A DNA stretch of 64,000 nt from Pedobacter sp. FW305-3-2-15-E-R2A2. Its GTDB lineage: Bacteria; Bacteroidota; Bacteroidia; Sphingobacteriales; Sphingobacteriaceae. Within the stretch, counting starts at the first letter, position 1; every line of letters begins with the position of its first letter. The translations under genes and the position numbers were made by a program. The notes under the pieces were generated by a model that saw nothing but the letters and a program-made list of their open reading frames with translations, made no database searches and was not told where the DNA came from. Shown one piece after another: positions 43,455-52,093 of this stretch. The stretch is taken from contig NZ_CP151803.1 of NCBI RefSeq assembly GCF_038446955.1, forward strand, positions 3,348,001 through 3,412,000. The letters are read 5' to 3'.

Positions 43455-44594
43455 ATGCCTTCAATAGATATATCGCAATACCAGAAAAAAAAACGTCCGG
43501 ATTTTAAACCGGAGGGTAATGACTTGTTTGCATTTCTTAACAAGGACATTAGCTTTGGGAGTAAACAGGTGCCCGATAAAAAGAAAGAAAGTTTATATGT
43601 TGAACTAAGCACGTTGTTGCTTTCTGGGATAGATCTTCGGACTGCACTGGAGTTGATCCTGGTGGATCAGGAGCAGGCAAAGGATAAAGTATTGTTTGAA
43701 GGAATCAGGGCAAGAATCTTATCAGGATTGGCGCTTTCGGAAGCTTTAAAAGAAACAGATAGATTTAGTGACTATGAGTTTTACAGCATCAGAATTGGTG
43801 AAGAAACAGGTCGTTTAGGTGAGGTTTTAACTGATCTGGCCAAATATTATAAGAGTAAAATTCAGCAAAGAAGAAAGATTGTCAGCGCGGTAACCTATCC
43901 TGCTATCGTATTGCTTTCTTCTCTTGGTGCAGTTTTCTTTATGATCAAATTTGTGGTACCCATGTTTGCCGATGTCTTTCTTCGCTTTGGAGGCAAATTG
44001 CCCTGGATAACAGGGGCAATCATCAGCTTCTCGAATTGGTTTGACCGGTATTTTAGTTTATTCCTGTTGTTTATTATTGTAGTTACAGTTGTCTATTTTC
44101 TGAAGAGAAGGAGTCAGTGGTTTAGAAAAATATCTTCTGGTCTGCTTTTGAAAATTCCGGTGTTGGGAGATATTGTAAGGAAAATATACCTGGCCAGGTT
44201 TGCCAATACGATGCGTTTATTGGTCAGTACAGACACGCCTTTGTTACGTTCAATTGCACTGGTAAGGCAGATGATCAGTTACTATCCGATTGAAAGCTCG
44301 TTGTTGAAGGTGGAGCAGGATATTCTTCAGGGGGAATCCCTACATAAGAGCTTAGCTTCATTTCCCTTTTATCCAGCTAAAATGATCCAGTTAATTAAGG
44401 TAGGAGAAGAGGTAAACAGGATGGATTATTTCTTTGAAAAGATTGCCTCACAATATACAGAAGAAGTAGAGTATCGGACCAATACGATTAGCAGTTTACT
44501 GGAGCCGTTAATTATTATTTTTCTAGGTTTGGTGGTAGGGGTGATTCTCATTGCAATGTACCTTCCAATGTTCCAAATGAGTAATAGTTTTTGA
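43455..44594 (+). CDS. gspF: Type II secretion / type IV pilus inner-membrane platform protein
   Basis: A 379-residue GspF/PilC-family protein. Two homologous cytoplasmic helical domains (ELSTLLLSGIDLRTALELIL...ETDRFSDYEFYSIRIGEETGRLGEVLTDLAKYY and FANTMRLLVSTDTPLLRSIALVRQMI...KMIQLIKVGEEVNRMDYFFEKIA) surround three membrane helices. The ending LLEPLIIIFLGLVVGVILIAMYLPMFQM is diagnostic. It connects the ATPase to pilin assembly. It is the last gene before the block of tail-fiber-type genes. Confidence 0.95.
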   Translation: MPSIDISQYQKKKRPDFKPEGNDLFAFLNKDISFGSKQVPDKKKESLYVELSTLLLSGIDLRTALELILVDQEQAKDKVLFEGIRARILSGLALSEALKETDRFSDYEFYSIRIGEETGRLGEVLTDLAKYYKSKIQQRRKIVSAVTYPAIVLLSSLGAVFFMIKFVVPMFADVFLRFGGKLPWITGAIISFSNWFDRYFSLFLLFIIVVTVVYFLKRRSQWFRKISSGLLLKIPVLGDIVRKIYLARFANTMRLLVSTDTPLLRSIALVRQMISYYPIESSLLKVEQDILQGESLHKSLASFPFYPAKMIQLIKVGEEVNRMDYFFEKIASQYTEEVEYRTNTISSLLEPLIIIFLGLVVGVILIAMYLPMFQMSNSF

Positions 44595-44608
44595 TTTTTT
44601 ATTTTTCA

Positions 44609-44638
44609 TAAATTATCAATTCTTATTGTGATAATTTA
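44609..44638. repeat. AT-rich 10-bp inverted repeat after gspF
   Basis: TAAATTATCA (44609-44618) and its exact reverse complement (44629-44638) with a 10-nt spacer, in the 262-bp gap between gspF and the first embedded tail-fiber-type gene. It could end the gspF transcript or act as an operator for the downstream block. Confidence 0.5.
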
Positions 44639-44856
44639 CATCTTTGGGCGTAGAATTTGATCCATTGCCTATAACAGAATAGATAAAAAACATGCATTTT
44701 ATGAAAAATTGCGCTCTTTTTTAATTGTTTAGTTTACGATTCATGGATGTGATGCTGCTGTAAATCAATGCATTGAATGCCATGTTGAATGGGATTCCAT
44801 TAAGACTAGTAGCCGAATTTGAATGGAACTTAAATCAAAAAACAATAAATAAATAC

Positions 44857-45789
44857 ATGAAAACGCTAAGCACAATCTTTTTTATCATTTTCTTTGCATC
44901 GACATCCTATTCCAATGCTGCCACTGGTAGTTTTAAGGTAAACGGTGATGGAACTAAATTTTACCCCGTAATTTTTACTGACGGTGGCTGGAATAATAAT
45001 GTTCCAACAGAATTGTTTCTTGGAAGATCTAACGTTCACACGGATGTATCGTGGTTGGGTTCATTGATCTCAAAATTCACATTTCATACAAGTAGTGGGG
45101 GACACCAGTCAAGTTTTATAAATGCTGATATCAGGCAAGGTTATACTTCGTTTATAGCGGGCTGGAAAGATGTTACTGCGGCAGAAAGTCACCAAAGAAT
45201 TATTATCTGGCTGAAAGGAAATACGACCTATTTTTACAATAGTAACTATGATGTCAGCCCTTTAGTATACGATGGTGTTGCAAATTCCCTCATCTATACA
45301 GAGATGAATGCTACCACTTCAACAGCAATACCGCATACTTTTAAAACAAGTATCGATTATTATGTAAATCCACAGGGAGTATCTCATAGCAATTCTGCTT
45401 ACTTTGCTGGTACGGGGTTTAACTTTTTTCAGGGGCACGTTGGGATTGGTGTAATAGATACAAAAGGGTATAAACTGGCAGTAGCTGGTGGCATCACTGC
45501 GGAATCTGTTAAAATTGAATTGCGTTCTCCCTGGCCTGATTATGTTTTTGCAAAATCTTATAAATTGCCAGGTCTGCAGGATACAGAGCAATTTATTCAA
45601 AAAAATGGCCACCTGCCTGGAATTCCTTCTGCTTCAGAGGTGAAAATGAATGGAATTGAATTGGGAAGTATGAACGCGAAATTATTGGAAAAAATAGAAG
45701 AGCTTACCTTATATATGATAGAAATGAAAAAGGACAATGAGCAGCTCAAGAAAAGAGTCGTGGAATTGGAATTAAAAAACAATAAATAG
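44857..45789 (+). CDS. Secreted tail-fiber-type protein (paralogue 2), inside the T2SS-like locus
   Basis: A 310-residue protein with signal peptide (LSTIFFIIFFASTSYSNA). The N-terminal ~190 residues are unique and beta-rich. The C-terminal module is shared with the other paralogues: AVAGGITAESVKIELRSPWPDYVFAKSYKLPGL, HLPGIPSA, ELGSMNAKLLEKIEELTLYMIEM and a coiled coil. I start at 44857, where the signal peptide begins; the frame is open from 44773. Its place between gspF and gspG suggests it is cargo or a surface part of the machine. Confidence 0.8.
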   Translation: MKTLSTIFFIIFFASTSYSNAATGSFKVNGDGTKFYPVIFTDGGWNNNVPTELFLGRSNVHTDVSWLGSLISKFTFHTSSGGHQSSFINADIRQGYTSFIAGWKDVTAAESHQRIIIWLKGNTTYFYNSNYDVSPLVYDGVANSLIYTEMNATTSTAIPHTFKTSIDYYVNPQGVSHSNSAYFAGTGFNFFQGHVGIGVIDTKGYKLAVAGGITAESVKIELRSPWPDYVFAKSYKLPGLQDTEQFIQKNGHLPGIPSASEVKMNGIELGSMNAKLLEKIEELTLYMIEMKKDNEQLKKRVVELELKNNK

Positions 45790-45927
45790 GTTAGCTGAAA
45801 CTCTCTCACAATCAATCGAAATCTTGATGTCAAAATCAGACCAAAAGATAAAAAATACTCACAGCGAAATTGCATAAAAAAGATAAGAACTAATTGTTCA
45901 TTATATCAATAAATCATAATTATTAAA

Positions 45928-46992
45928 ATGAAATATTATTTCAAACTCATCATTATTTCTTTTATTATCTCGGCGGTTTATCTCCCGAAAGTACATGCTC
46001 AAAACATTCTTAATCTTCAGGGATGGGCAATAGGAACAGGAAGTTCAGGTATATTTGGCGCCAACGGTCAGGAATCAGAAAATTTAAGAGAATGGGGGGA
46101 GGGCCCCAGGGGAGAGCGTGCGATATTGTGGAAAGCAAGCCCCGATGGAAACACTGACGCTGATGGGGGATGGAATTCTGATGTTTTTCCAATAAGTAAT
46201 ATCAATATGTATCGATTCGCAGTCTGGATTAAGAAAACAAATTCCAATACTGGAAATACCTATCACGGTTGTTCGAACGTATTGAATTTAGATGGTACGA
46301 GTAATGATAACCCGTATTTCTGGTTTGGTGTATTGCCTGAATTAAATAAATGGTATTTGTTGGTTGGTTACGTTCATGCAAGTAATGATGCATCTGTCAT
46401 TAACTATGGTGGTATTTACGATGGCACAACAGGGACTAAAGTGTTAGGTATTACAGATTTTAAATTTTCATCAACAGCTGTAAATGCCAACCATCGTGCC
46501 TATTTGTATTATGACCCCAATGTAAGTAGCAGGCAATTTTTTTATGCACCAAGAGTTGATCTGGTCAATGGAAATGAGCCAACAATCGCTTCCTTATTAG
46601 GCTTGCAGGGAGTTTCAGGAGATTTGACTTATTTCCCGGGGAAGGTGGGAATTAAAACATCAGTTCCTGGTGATTATGAGTTGGCAGTTAAAGGTAAAAT
46701 TCGGGCGCAGGAGATAAAGGTAGAAGGAGGTATATGGCCTGATTATGTATTTGAAGATAATTATAAGCTATTGTCTCTACCTGATCTTGAAAAGTATATT
46801 AAGCTTAACAAACATTTGCCATCAATGGCACCGGCAAAGAAAATGGAATCTGATGGTGTTTCATTAGGTGAAACCAACAGAAAGCTTCTGGAGAAGCTGG
46901 AAGAGGTTACTTTACATCTAATCGATCTCGATAAAAAGATTAGTCTTTTGGAAAAAGAGAATACAAAACTGAAAAAAGAAAAAATCAAATGA
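45928..46992 (+). CDS. Secreted tail-fiber-type protein (paralogue 3), inside the T2SS-like locus
   Basis: A 354-residue protein with signal peptide (LIIISFIISAVYLPKVHA). The N-terminal part (~230 residues) is unique and rich in Gly, Asn and aromatic residues, with a jelly-roll-like look. The C-terminal module follows (AVKGKIRAQEIKVEGGIWPDYVFEDNYKLLSL, HLPSMAPA, SLGETNRKLLEKLEEVTLHLIDL, then a Lys/Glu coiled coil). It overlaps the next paralogue by four bases (ATGA). Confidence 0.8.
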   Translation: MKYYFKLIIISFIISAVYLPKVHAQNILNLQGWAIGTGSSGIFGANGQESENLREWGEGPRGERAILWKASPDGNTDADGGWNSDVFPISNINMYRFAVWIKKTNSNTGNTYHGCSNVLNLDGTSNDNPYFWFGVLPELNKWYLLVGYVHASNDASVINYGGIYDGTTGTKVLGITDFKFSSTAVNANHRAYLYYDPNVSSRQFFYAPRVDLVNGNEPTIASLLGLQGVSGDLTYFPGKVGIKTSVPGDYELAVKGKIRAQEIKVEGGIWPDYVFEDNYKLLSLPDLEKYIKLNKHLPSMAPAKKMESDGVSLGETNRKLLEKLEEVTLHLIDLDKKISLLEKENTKLKKEKIK

Positions 46993-47684
46993 AAAATAGA
47001 AGCAAGCATTTCAGGAGGTTATCGGTATTAATTTTCTGTTTTGCACTTTCTGCAAAAGGGCAGAATAAATTAATGTTTCTGGATTCGAGGTCTGTGGCTA
47101 CGAGTCCTGATTCTTATTTAAAGTCGTTTGAACCACATTTTAAGCTTGGAAGTAGTATAGGCTTGGGTTATACCGGAAATAACTCATATTATGCGGTACT
47201 GGGATTTCGCTCCTGGGGCGATAATTCCGGAGGGAAAGCTCATGAGCTAGCATTTTCTAATGATGGTAGAATCTTTCTCAGATCTGGAAATTCTCCAAAT
47301 TGGGAAGGTTGGCGCGCACTCTTGGTTAGCAATGAACAAGGGTTTTACGGGATAGGTACCACTACTCCTACAGAAAGGCTTTCTGTTAATGGTAAAATTC
47401 GGGCGCATGAGATAAAAGTAGAAATGGCCAACTGGCCTGATTTTGTATTCAAAAAGGATTACCCTTTAATGACTTTGACAGAACTTGATTCATTTATTCA
47501 ATTGAACGGTCATTTGCCAAACATGCCCGCTGCAAAAGAAGCAGAAAGGGATGGAGTAGACTTAGGAGAGATGAACAGGAAGCTTTTGCAAAAAATAGAG
47601 GAGCTAGCCTTACATCTTATCGAGAAAGATAAGCAAATTTATAAACTAGAAAAAAGAATCATTAAACTAGAAAGTGCGGACTAA
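46989..47684 (+). CDS. Secreted tail-fiber-type protein (paralogue 4), inside the T2SS-like locus
   Basis: A 231-residue protein with signal peptide (LSVLIFCFALSAKG). The short N-terminal part precedes YGIGTTTPTERLSVNGKIRAHEIKVEMANWPDFVF and the shared module (HLPNMPAA, DLGEMNRKLLQKIEELALHLIEK, coiled coil). A 33-bp stretch around 47391-47423 is nearly identical to 46693-46725 in paralogue 3, showing recent duplication or gene conversion. It is coupled to paralogue 3 by ATGA overlap. Confidence 0.8.
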   Translation: MKNRSKHFRRLSVLIFCFALSAKGQNKLMFLDSRSVATSPDSYLKSFEPHFKLGSSIGLGYTGNNSYYAVLGFRSWGDNSGGKAHELAFSNDGRIFLRSGNSPNWEGWRALLVSNEQGFYGIGTTTPTERLSVNGKIRAHEIKVEMANWPDFVFKKDYPLMTLTELDSFIQLNGHLPNMPAAKEAERDGVDLGEMNRKLLQKIEELALHLIEKDKQIYKLEKRIIKLESAD

Positions 47685-47752
47685 ATTTTATTTTTTTATT
47701 ACCCCATGATTATACAGAAAATGAGTTAATTTCGTAAAAATTATCATTGCTT

Positions 47753-48172
47753 ATGAATAAACAGTTACTTAAGAGAAAAGTAAAAGCCTATACACTTACA
47801 GAGATCCTCGTTGTACTCGTGATCATTGGGATTCTGGTACTGTTGGCTTTACCGAATTTGCTTCCATTAATAACGAAAGCTAAAAGTACAGAAGCAAAGG
47901 TCCAACTGGAACATGTGGCAACACTGGAGAAGAGCTATTTCTATGAAAAATCTAAATATAGTGCTGACCTTACAGAAATTGGTTTTATACAGGAAAAGTT
48001 AACCACTGATGGTAAAGATGGAAGAGCAAACTATAAAATAGAAGTCGTAACGGCAACGAACAACGCCTTTCTTGCACGTGCAACAGCTGTTACAGATTTT
48101 GATGGTGATGGAACATTTAATGTTTGGGAAATTGATCAGGATAAAAATCTGAAAGAAGTCGTGGCTGATTAA
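47753..48172 (+). CDS. gspG: Major pseudopilin, GspG/PilA-like
   Basis: A 139-residue prepilin. The basic leader MNKQLLKRKVKA is followed by YTLTEILVVLVIIGILVLLALPNLLPLITKAKSTEAKVQLEHVATLEKSYFYEKSKY, the hallmark of GspG/PilE (Glu at +5, P at 22). The -1 residue is Ala instead of Gly. The C-terminal DFDGDGTFNVWEID is a calcium-type loop like those of GspG major pseudopilins. I start at the ATG at 47753; a TTG two codons earlier is possible. It ends in a TAATG overlap with the prepilin peptidase gene. Confidence 0.92.
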   Translation: MNKQLLKRKVKAYTLTEILVVLVIIGILVLLALPNLLPLITKAKSTEAKVQLEHVATLEKSYFYEKSKYSADLTEIGFIQEKLTTDGKDGRANYKIEVVTATNNAFLARATAVTDFDGDGTFNVWEIDQDKNLKEVVAD

Positions 48173-48693
48173 TGGTTTCTTTACAAATTATCGTGTTCCT
48201 ATCTCTGGTTTTTATTTTTTATCAGGATATGCGCTACAGAGCTGTTTACTGGATTTGTTTCCCGGTGTTGGCAATGTTGTTGTTCAATTTGAAATATAGA
48301 TTCACAGGTTTCTTAAATGGTCTCACAGATGCAGGATATGGTTTGTCATTCCTGCTGATTCAATTTTTGTTTTTATGGATCTATTTCTCTGTGAAGAACA
48401 GGAGAATGATCAATCTTACCAATGATTATTTGGGTTTGGGAGATATTTTGTTTTTAATTGTCATTACATTTTACCTGTCCCCTGGAAATTATGTTCTTTT
48501 TTATATCGGCAGTTTAATTTTGGTGCTGATCTACGCAATTTTGCAGAAATATTCCCTGGAGAAAAAAAGCAATAAACACATCCCATTGGCAGGTTTGCAG
48601 GCGATGTTGCTCGCTTTATTAATGATAACTGACCATTTGTTTAATGCATTTACTTTATATAGTGATAGCTGGATTTATATTTTAATGAGTTGA
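48172..48693 (+). CDS. Prepilin peptidase (A24 family, lacking the methyltransferase domain)
   Basis: A 173-residue polytopic membrane protein with both catalytic aspartates of the GxGD family: Asp19 in FYQDMRYRAVYW and Asp91 in DYLGLGD. The N-terminal Cys-rich N-methyltransferase domain of PilD/GspO is absent, as in archaeal-type and short bacterial peptidases. It should process the four pilin-like proteins of this locus, all of which have Ala rather than Gly at -1. The start overlaps the gspG stop (TAATG). Confidence 0.85.
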   Translation: MVSLQIIVFLSLVFIFYQDMRYRAVYWICFPVLAMLLFNLKYRFTGFLNGLTDAGYGLSFLLIQFLFLWIYFSVKNRRMINLTNDYLGLGDILFLIVITFYLSPGNYVLFYIGSLILVLIYAILQKYSLEKKSNKHIPLAGLQAMLLALLMITDHLFNAFTLYSDSWIYILMS

Positions 48694-48700
48694 TCAATAG

Positions 48701-50131
48701 ATGAGTTTAGAAAATCAAGAATTAGATCCGATATTTATCCATTCGATAAGTAAAGAACAGGCCTGGCATTATCGCATTCTTCCGAAGGAAAACGATCCTG
48801 AAAGAATGGTTTTCCTTTGTGATGAAGGAATGGAACTTCAGCAATTGTCTGATGAACTGGAAATTTTACTTGGTAAGAGCATTTTTCTTGAAGAGCGCTC
48901 TTCTGAAATCATTAGCACTTTACTGCATAAACATTACCTTAAAGAGAATGGACAGCACCAGTTTCAGAAGACGGTAACTGCGATTGAAGGTGATGGTTTT
49001 CTGAATGATTTAATCCGGGAAGCAAGGAATCTGAAAAGCAGTGATATTCACATAGAAATTTATGAGGAGCGTTGCAGGGTACGGATCCGTATAGACGGAA
49101 TGATGGTGGAACGCTATGTACTTAAAAAGACGGAATATCCTGCCCTGATCAATAAGATCAAAATCATGTCTAATCTGGACATTGCCGAAAAGAGACTCCC
49201 TCAGGATGGCAGGATAAATTTTAGAAATGGTGAAGAGCAATTCGACATCAGGGTTTCAGTTTTACCCACATTACATGGGGAGAAGGTGGTACTGCGTTTA
49301 CTGAATAATAATGCTGCGAATATTGACCTGAACCACGTTGGTTTTTCTGATTTCGATCTGGAAAATTATCTCCAGGGTGTAAAAAGACCAAATGGAATCA
49401 TCCTCATCAGTGGACCAACGGGTTCAGGTAAGACCACTACTCTGTATGCTACACTAAAATACCTGAATAAAGAGACCAGAAATATATTAACAATTGAAGA
49501 TCCTATTGAATATACTCTTCAGGGAATTAACCAGGTACAATTAAAGGAAAGCATCGGACTTACGTTTGCTTCTGCTTTAAGAACTTTCCTGAGACAGGAT
49601 CCTGATGTAATCATGGTAGGGGAGATCCGTGATCCTGAAACGGCTAATATGGCCATCAGGGCAGCATTGACAGGTCACCTGGTACTTTCTACAGTGCATA
49701 CCAACTCTGCCTGGGGAACAGTATCAAGATTAATGGATATGGGAATTCCGTCATTTTTAGTAGCGAATACCCTGAATACTTCCGTCGCACAGCGACTGTT
49801 ACGGTTGTTGTGTAAAAAATGCCGCGAAAAGGTCCCATTGGATCCTGCTGCTTATCCAAAACAATTCAAGCCTTATACTATCGTAAACGAACATTATATA
49901 GCCAAAGGCTGTGAGCATTGTTATTATACTGGATATAGTGGAAGGAAAGCCGTTTATGAAGTTATTCCGCTGGATCAGGAATTAACCTTTGAGATTAAAC
50001 AAGGGAATATGCACATTAACCCTTTGTTGGAGGCCAGAGGAATTAAAACACTGGGAGAAAATGCTTTTGCCCTTTTTGCCTCCGGAGAGACCACTATAGA
50101 AGAAATTTACCCGTTACTTTTTACAAGCTAA
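48701..50131 (+). CDS. gspE: Type II secretion / type IV pilus assembly ATPase
   Basis: A 476-residue GspE/PilB-family ATPase. Walker A GPTGSGKTTT lies at residues 238-247, the Asp box near 262-268 (LTIEDPIEY), Walker B VIMVGEIRD at 303-311 and the His box in GHLVLSTVHTN. A four-Cys zinc site is CKKC (371-374) and CEHC (404-407). The N-terminal domain is shortened relative to classical GspE. It drives pseudopilus extension through GspF. It ends in a TAATG overlap with the secretin gene. Confidence 0.96.
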   Translation: MSLENQELDPIFIHSISKEQAWHYRILPKENDPERMVFLCDEGMELQQLSDELEILLGKSIFLEERSSEIISTLLHKHYLKENGQHQFQKTVTAIEGDGFLNDLIREARNLKSSDIHIEIYEERCRVRIRIDGMMVERYVLKKTEYPALINKIKIMSNLDIAEKRLPQDGRINFRNGEEQFDIRVSVLPTLHGEKVVLRLLNNNAANIDLNHVGFSDFDLENYLQGVKRPNGIILISGPTGSGKTTTLYATLKYLNKETRNILTIEDPIEYTLQGINQVQLKESIGLTFASALRTFLRQDPDVIMVGEIRDPETANMAIRAALTGHLVLSTVHTNSAWGTVSRLMDMGIPSFLVANTLNTSVAQRLLRLLCKKCREKVPLDPAAYPKQFKPYTIVNEHYIAKGCEHCYYTGYSGRKAVYEVIPLDQELTFEIKQGNMHINPLLEARGIKTLGENAFALFASGETTIEEIYPLLFTS

Positions 50132-52092
50132 TGAAGACGCTTAAAATTAATACATTCCGATTTATATTTACCACCGTTTGTATTTTATCGGTATTCCTGC
50201 AAGTTAATGTCACAAATGCACAGGGAACTGCCGATTCAGAACGGGATCGATTGGTGGAGAACCGATTGAGAAACCTTGCGATTACTGTTCCGGGCCTCAA
50301 CCAAAAGGTTCAAATGAATGTATCCAATGTTTCCGTTCAGGAGTTTCTGCGTGCATTGGCACAAGCCAACAATCTGAATATTAATATCGATCCAAATCTG
50401 GATTTCAAGATTTACAATAATTTCACCAACGAAACCGCATTGAATGTGCTGATCTTTCTAAGTAAAGAACATGCTTTGGATATCAACCTTGTTGGATCAA
50501 TTATGTCGGTGACCAAGACCCGGCAACCGAAACCTGTAATTCCGGTAAAAGAGATTAAGGCCAGTTATAATAGTCAGAACAATACGCTGACGTTAGAATT
50601 GAATAATGATACCCTGGGTCTCGTAGCCCGTAAAATCACGATGTTATCACAAAAAAATGTAGTTGTTCCAAGTACACTACTGGAAAAAAAAGTAACCGCT
50701 TTCTTTTCTGATGCTCCTTTTGAAACTGCTTTGGAAAAAATGGCATTTGCTAATGATCTGAAAGTGGTTAAGACGAACGATAATGTGTATGTTTTTGAGT
50801 CTTTGGCAGAAGGTGAAGAGTTATTCATAAATAGTGAGAAGAATACTTCGGTCAGAAGGAATCTCAAACCGTTAAATGTGGGTGGGAACTCTGCACCGGG
50901 GAATTTTAGAATTCAAAGCAGGACTGCTGAAGGGAAGAAACTGATCAGCATCGATGCGGTAAATGTTCCGATATTGGATGTGGTAAAGAATGCGGCTCAG
51001 GAGAACAATTCTAATTATTTTCTGTATTCAGACCTTAAGGGAAGCATTACTTCCAGAGTAAATGACATCAGCTTCGATCATTTGCTAACTTCCATTTTTC
51101 AGGGAACAGAGTATACCTACAGGGTAGAAAATGGGATCTACCTGGTTGGTGATCGAAAAATTGAGGGATTAAGATCCCATAGGTTGGTTCAGCTACAAAA
51201 CCGTTCGATCGATACCATTCAGAATATGATTCCAACAGAATGGAGGAGAGGTGTGGAAATTAAGGAATTCAGAGAACAAAATACCATCCTTTTATCTGGT
51301 TCCTCTCCACAGATTACTGAAATAGAAGGTTATATCAAAAAACTGGATAAACTTGTCCCAATGATATTAATTGAGGTTACACTGATTGACATCCGGAAAG
51401 GAAAAAGCATAAAGACCGGAATTTCTGCAGGAGTATCAGATACGATGAAAACTGGAGGAACAGTGTTTCCCGGACTGAATTATACTTTCGGTGCCAATTC
51501 CATCAATAGCTTTTTGTCTATGCTCGGTCGGAACAACTCTATTAATCTGGGAAAGGTGACTCCTAATTTTTACGTCAAATTAAGTGCCCTGGAGAACAAT
51601 AGTAATGTGGAAATCCGCTCAGTTCCTAAGCTCTCCACTTTAAACGGACATACTGCAAACCTTAGCATTGGAAGTAAAAGATATTATAGCACAAAAACAC
51701 AAAATGTAATTCCATCACTAACCAGTCAGACTTTAATTACGCAACAGTTTACAGCAGTGGATGCGAATCTGGAAATAAAAATCAAACCTACTGTTTCAGG
51801 AGATGACCAGGTGACTTTAAAAATTAATGTGGATATATCTGATTTTATTGGTAACCCTCCTGATGACGCACCCCCACCAACTTCTACCAGTAAATTTGAA
51901 TCTATTATCAGGATGAAAAATGAAGAAATGGTGGTCTTGGGAGGTTTGGAGCGGACAGAAAAGAGCGAAGGGGGAGAAGGAGTTCCATTTTTATCAAGAA
52001 TACCAATTTTGAAATGGTTGTTTAGCAGCCGAAGTAAATCTGATAATAAAGTCGTTACCGTTGTATTTATTAAGCCAACGATCATTTATTAA
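50131..52092 (+). CDS. gspD: Secretin of the T2SS-like system
   Basis: A 653-residue outer-membrane secretin. It has a signal peptide (FIFTTVCILSVFLQVNVTNAQ) and an N-terminal STN-like domain (VSNVSVQEFLRALAQANNLNINID). N1-type domains follow (SHRLVQLQNRSIDTIQNMIPTEW...ITEIEGYIKKLDKLVPMILIEV), and then the secretin core ending MVVLGGLERTEKSEGGEGVPFLSRIPILKWLFSSRSKSDNKVVTVVFIKPTI. The VPFLSRIPILKWLF motif is diagnostic. It forms the outer-membrane gate. No pilotin gene is obvious; the FN3 lipoprotein could serve. Confidence 0.95.
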   Translation: MKTLKINTFRFIFTTVCILSVFLQVNVTNAQGTADSERDRLVENRLRNLAITVPGLNQKVQMNVSNVSVQEFLRALAQANNLNINIDPNLDFKIYNNFTNETALNVLIFLSKEHALDINLVGSIMSVTKTRQPKPVIPVKEIKASYNSQNNTLTLELNNDTLGLVARKITMLSQKNVVVPSTLLEKKVTAFFSDAPFETALEKMAFANDLKVVKTNDNVYVFESLAEGEELFINSEKNTSVRRNLKPLNVGGNSAPGNFRIQSRTAEGKKLISIDAVNVPILDVVKNAAQENNSNYFLYSDLKGSITSRVNDISFDHLLTSIFQGTEYTYRVENGIYLVGDRKIEGLRSHRLVQLQNRSIDTIQNMIPTEWRRGVEIKEFREQNTILLSGSSPQITEIEGYIKKLDKLVPMILIEVTLIDIRKGKSIKTGISAGVSDTMKTGGTVFPGLNYTFGANSINSFLSMLGRNNSINLGKVTPNFYVKLSALENNSNVEIRSVPKLSTLNGHTANLSIGSKRYYSTKTQNVIPSLTSQTLITQQFTAVDANLEIKIKPTVSGDDQVTLKINVDISDFIGNPPDDAPPPTSTSKFESIIRMKNEEMVVLGGLERTEKSEGGEGVPFLSRIPILKWLFSSRSKSDNKVVTVVFIKPTIIY

Positions 52093-52093
52093 T

